Shown here: positions 44,725 through 44,779 of the stretch, piece by piece
Layout of the letters: every line of letters begins with the position of its first letter
Position numbering within the stretch: the stretch's first letter is position 1
Source: Gnetum montanum
Taxonomy: Eukaryota > Streptophyta > Gnetopsida > Gnetales > Gnetaceae
NCBI GenBank assembly: GCA_015680685.1
Contig: MNCI01037709.1
Coordinates: 501,591-546,369, forward strand
Reading direction: 5' to 3'
Length of the DNA: 44,779 bases
Translations under genes and position numbers: made by a program
The notes under the pieces: model-generated
What the model was told of the DNA's origin: nothing
The model's input: only the letters and a program-made list of their open reading frames with translations
Database searches by the model: none

Positions 44725-44779
44725 TGATGAGTCGTGTGCTGGTGGCTGAGATATCACGTACGTGATATCTCAGCCGACA
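44725..44779 (+). repeat. Start of an LTR inserted in element D RT
   Basis: TGATGAGTCGTGTGCTGG followed by GATATC palindromes matches the U3 start of LTRs B and C read in the opposite direction (reverse complement of ...GCCAGCAAATTATGACTCATCA type ends). So a plus-oriented Athila-like element, or solo LTR, begins here and runs out of the window. Confidence 0.8.
44744..44775. repeat. 32-bp perfect palindrome
   Basis: GGCTGAGATATCACGT followed directly by its exact reverse complement, no spacer. It contains two GATATC sites and a central CACGTACGTG. It looks like an undecayed version of the GATATC blocks in LTR A. Confidence 0.97.

Overview
The window is seed-plant nuclear DNA built almost entirely of nested LTR retrotransposons. 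The evidence is plant-type Ty3/gypsy (Ogre/Tat-like and Athila-like) and Ty1/copia polyproteins, primer sites matching plant tRNA-Asp, GT-AG introns, AT-rich spacers and two single-N assembly gaps. I cannot name the species. No bacterial or organellar genes, rRNA, tRNA genes or CRISPR were seen.

Layout. (1) 1-15219: a minus-oriented Ogre/Tat-like element, cut by the left window edge. From high to low coordinate it has a 5' LTR (13942-15219), primer site, gag, protease, a 5 kb spacer, then RT, RNase H, a second RNase H and integrase. The spacer carries a complete seven-exon gene on the opposite strand (5346-8920, 1012 codons) with its own TATA box. Its N-terminal domain looks like an FCP1/NLI-interacting-factor HAD phosphatase that has lost its catalytic acids. 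(2) 15220-16074: a left-truncated LTR (C), apparently cut by element 1. (3) 16075-19907: a decayed minus-strand copia element cut by LTR C. (4) 19908-20842 and 37412-37765: two halves of one plus-strand Athila-like integrase (element E), split by element A. (5) 20843-37406: element A, minus strand, Athila-like, with 810-bp LTRs and a perfect ATGAT target duplication. It is itself split by element B (27516-34156), an internally deleted, non-autonomous relative. (6) 37766-41339: noncoding, probably the E 3' region plus the 5' region of element D. (7) 41340-44724: a plus-strand Ty3/gypsy element D with the order gag, protease, RNase H, RT. Its RT is cut at 44725 by the start of yet another LTR, which opens with a 32-bp perfect palindrome.

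Stratigraphy inferred from the breaks: E is the oldest host; copia and A went into E; B into A; C into copia; element 1 into C. All retroelement pol and gag frames carry stops. The seven-exon antisense gene is the only long coding unit that reads open from start to stop after splicing.

Recurring regulatory theme: two unrelated element families carry clusters of 10-bp palindromes of the form GCG-W4-CGC just upstream of the LTR TATA box. These are GCGTATACGC in element 1 and GCGATATCGC/GTGATATCAC in the Athila-like LTRs. The element 1 type also fills the leader of the antisense gene. The antisense gene and this palindrome architecture are the two most noteworthy features.
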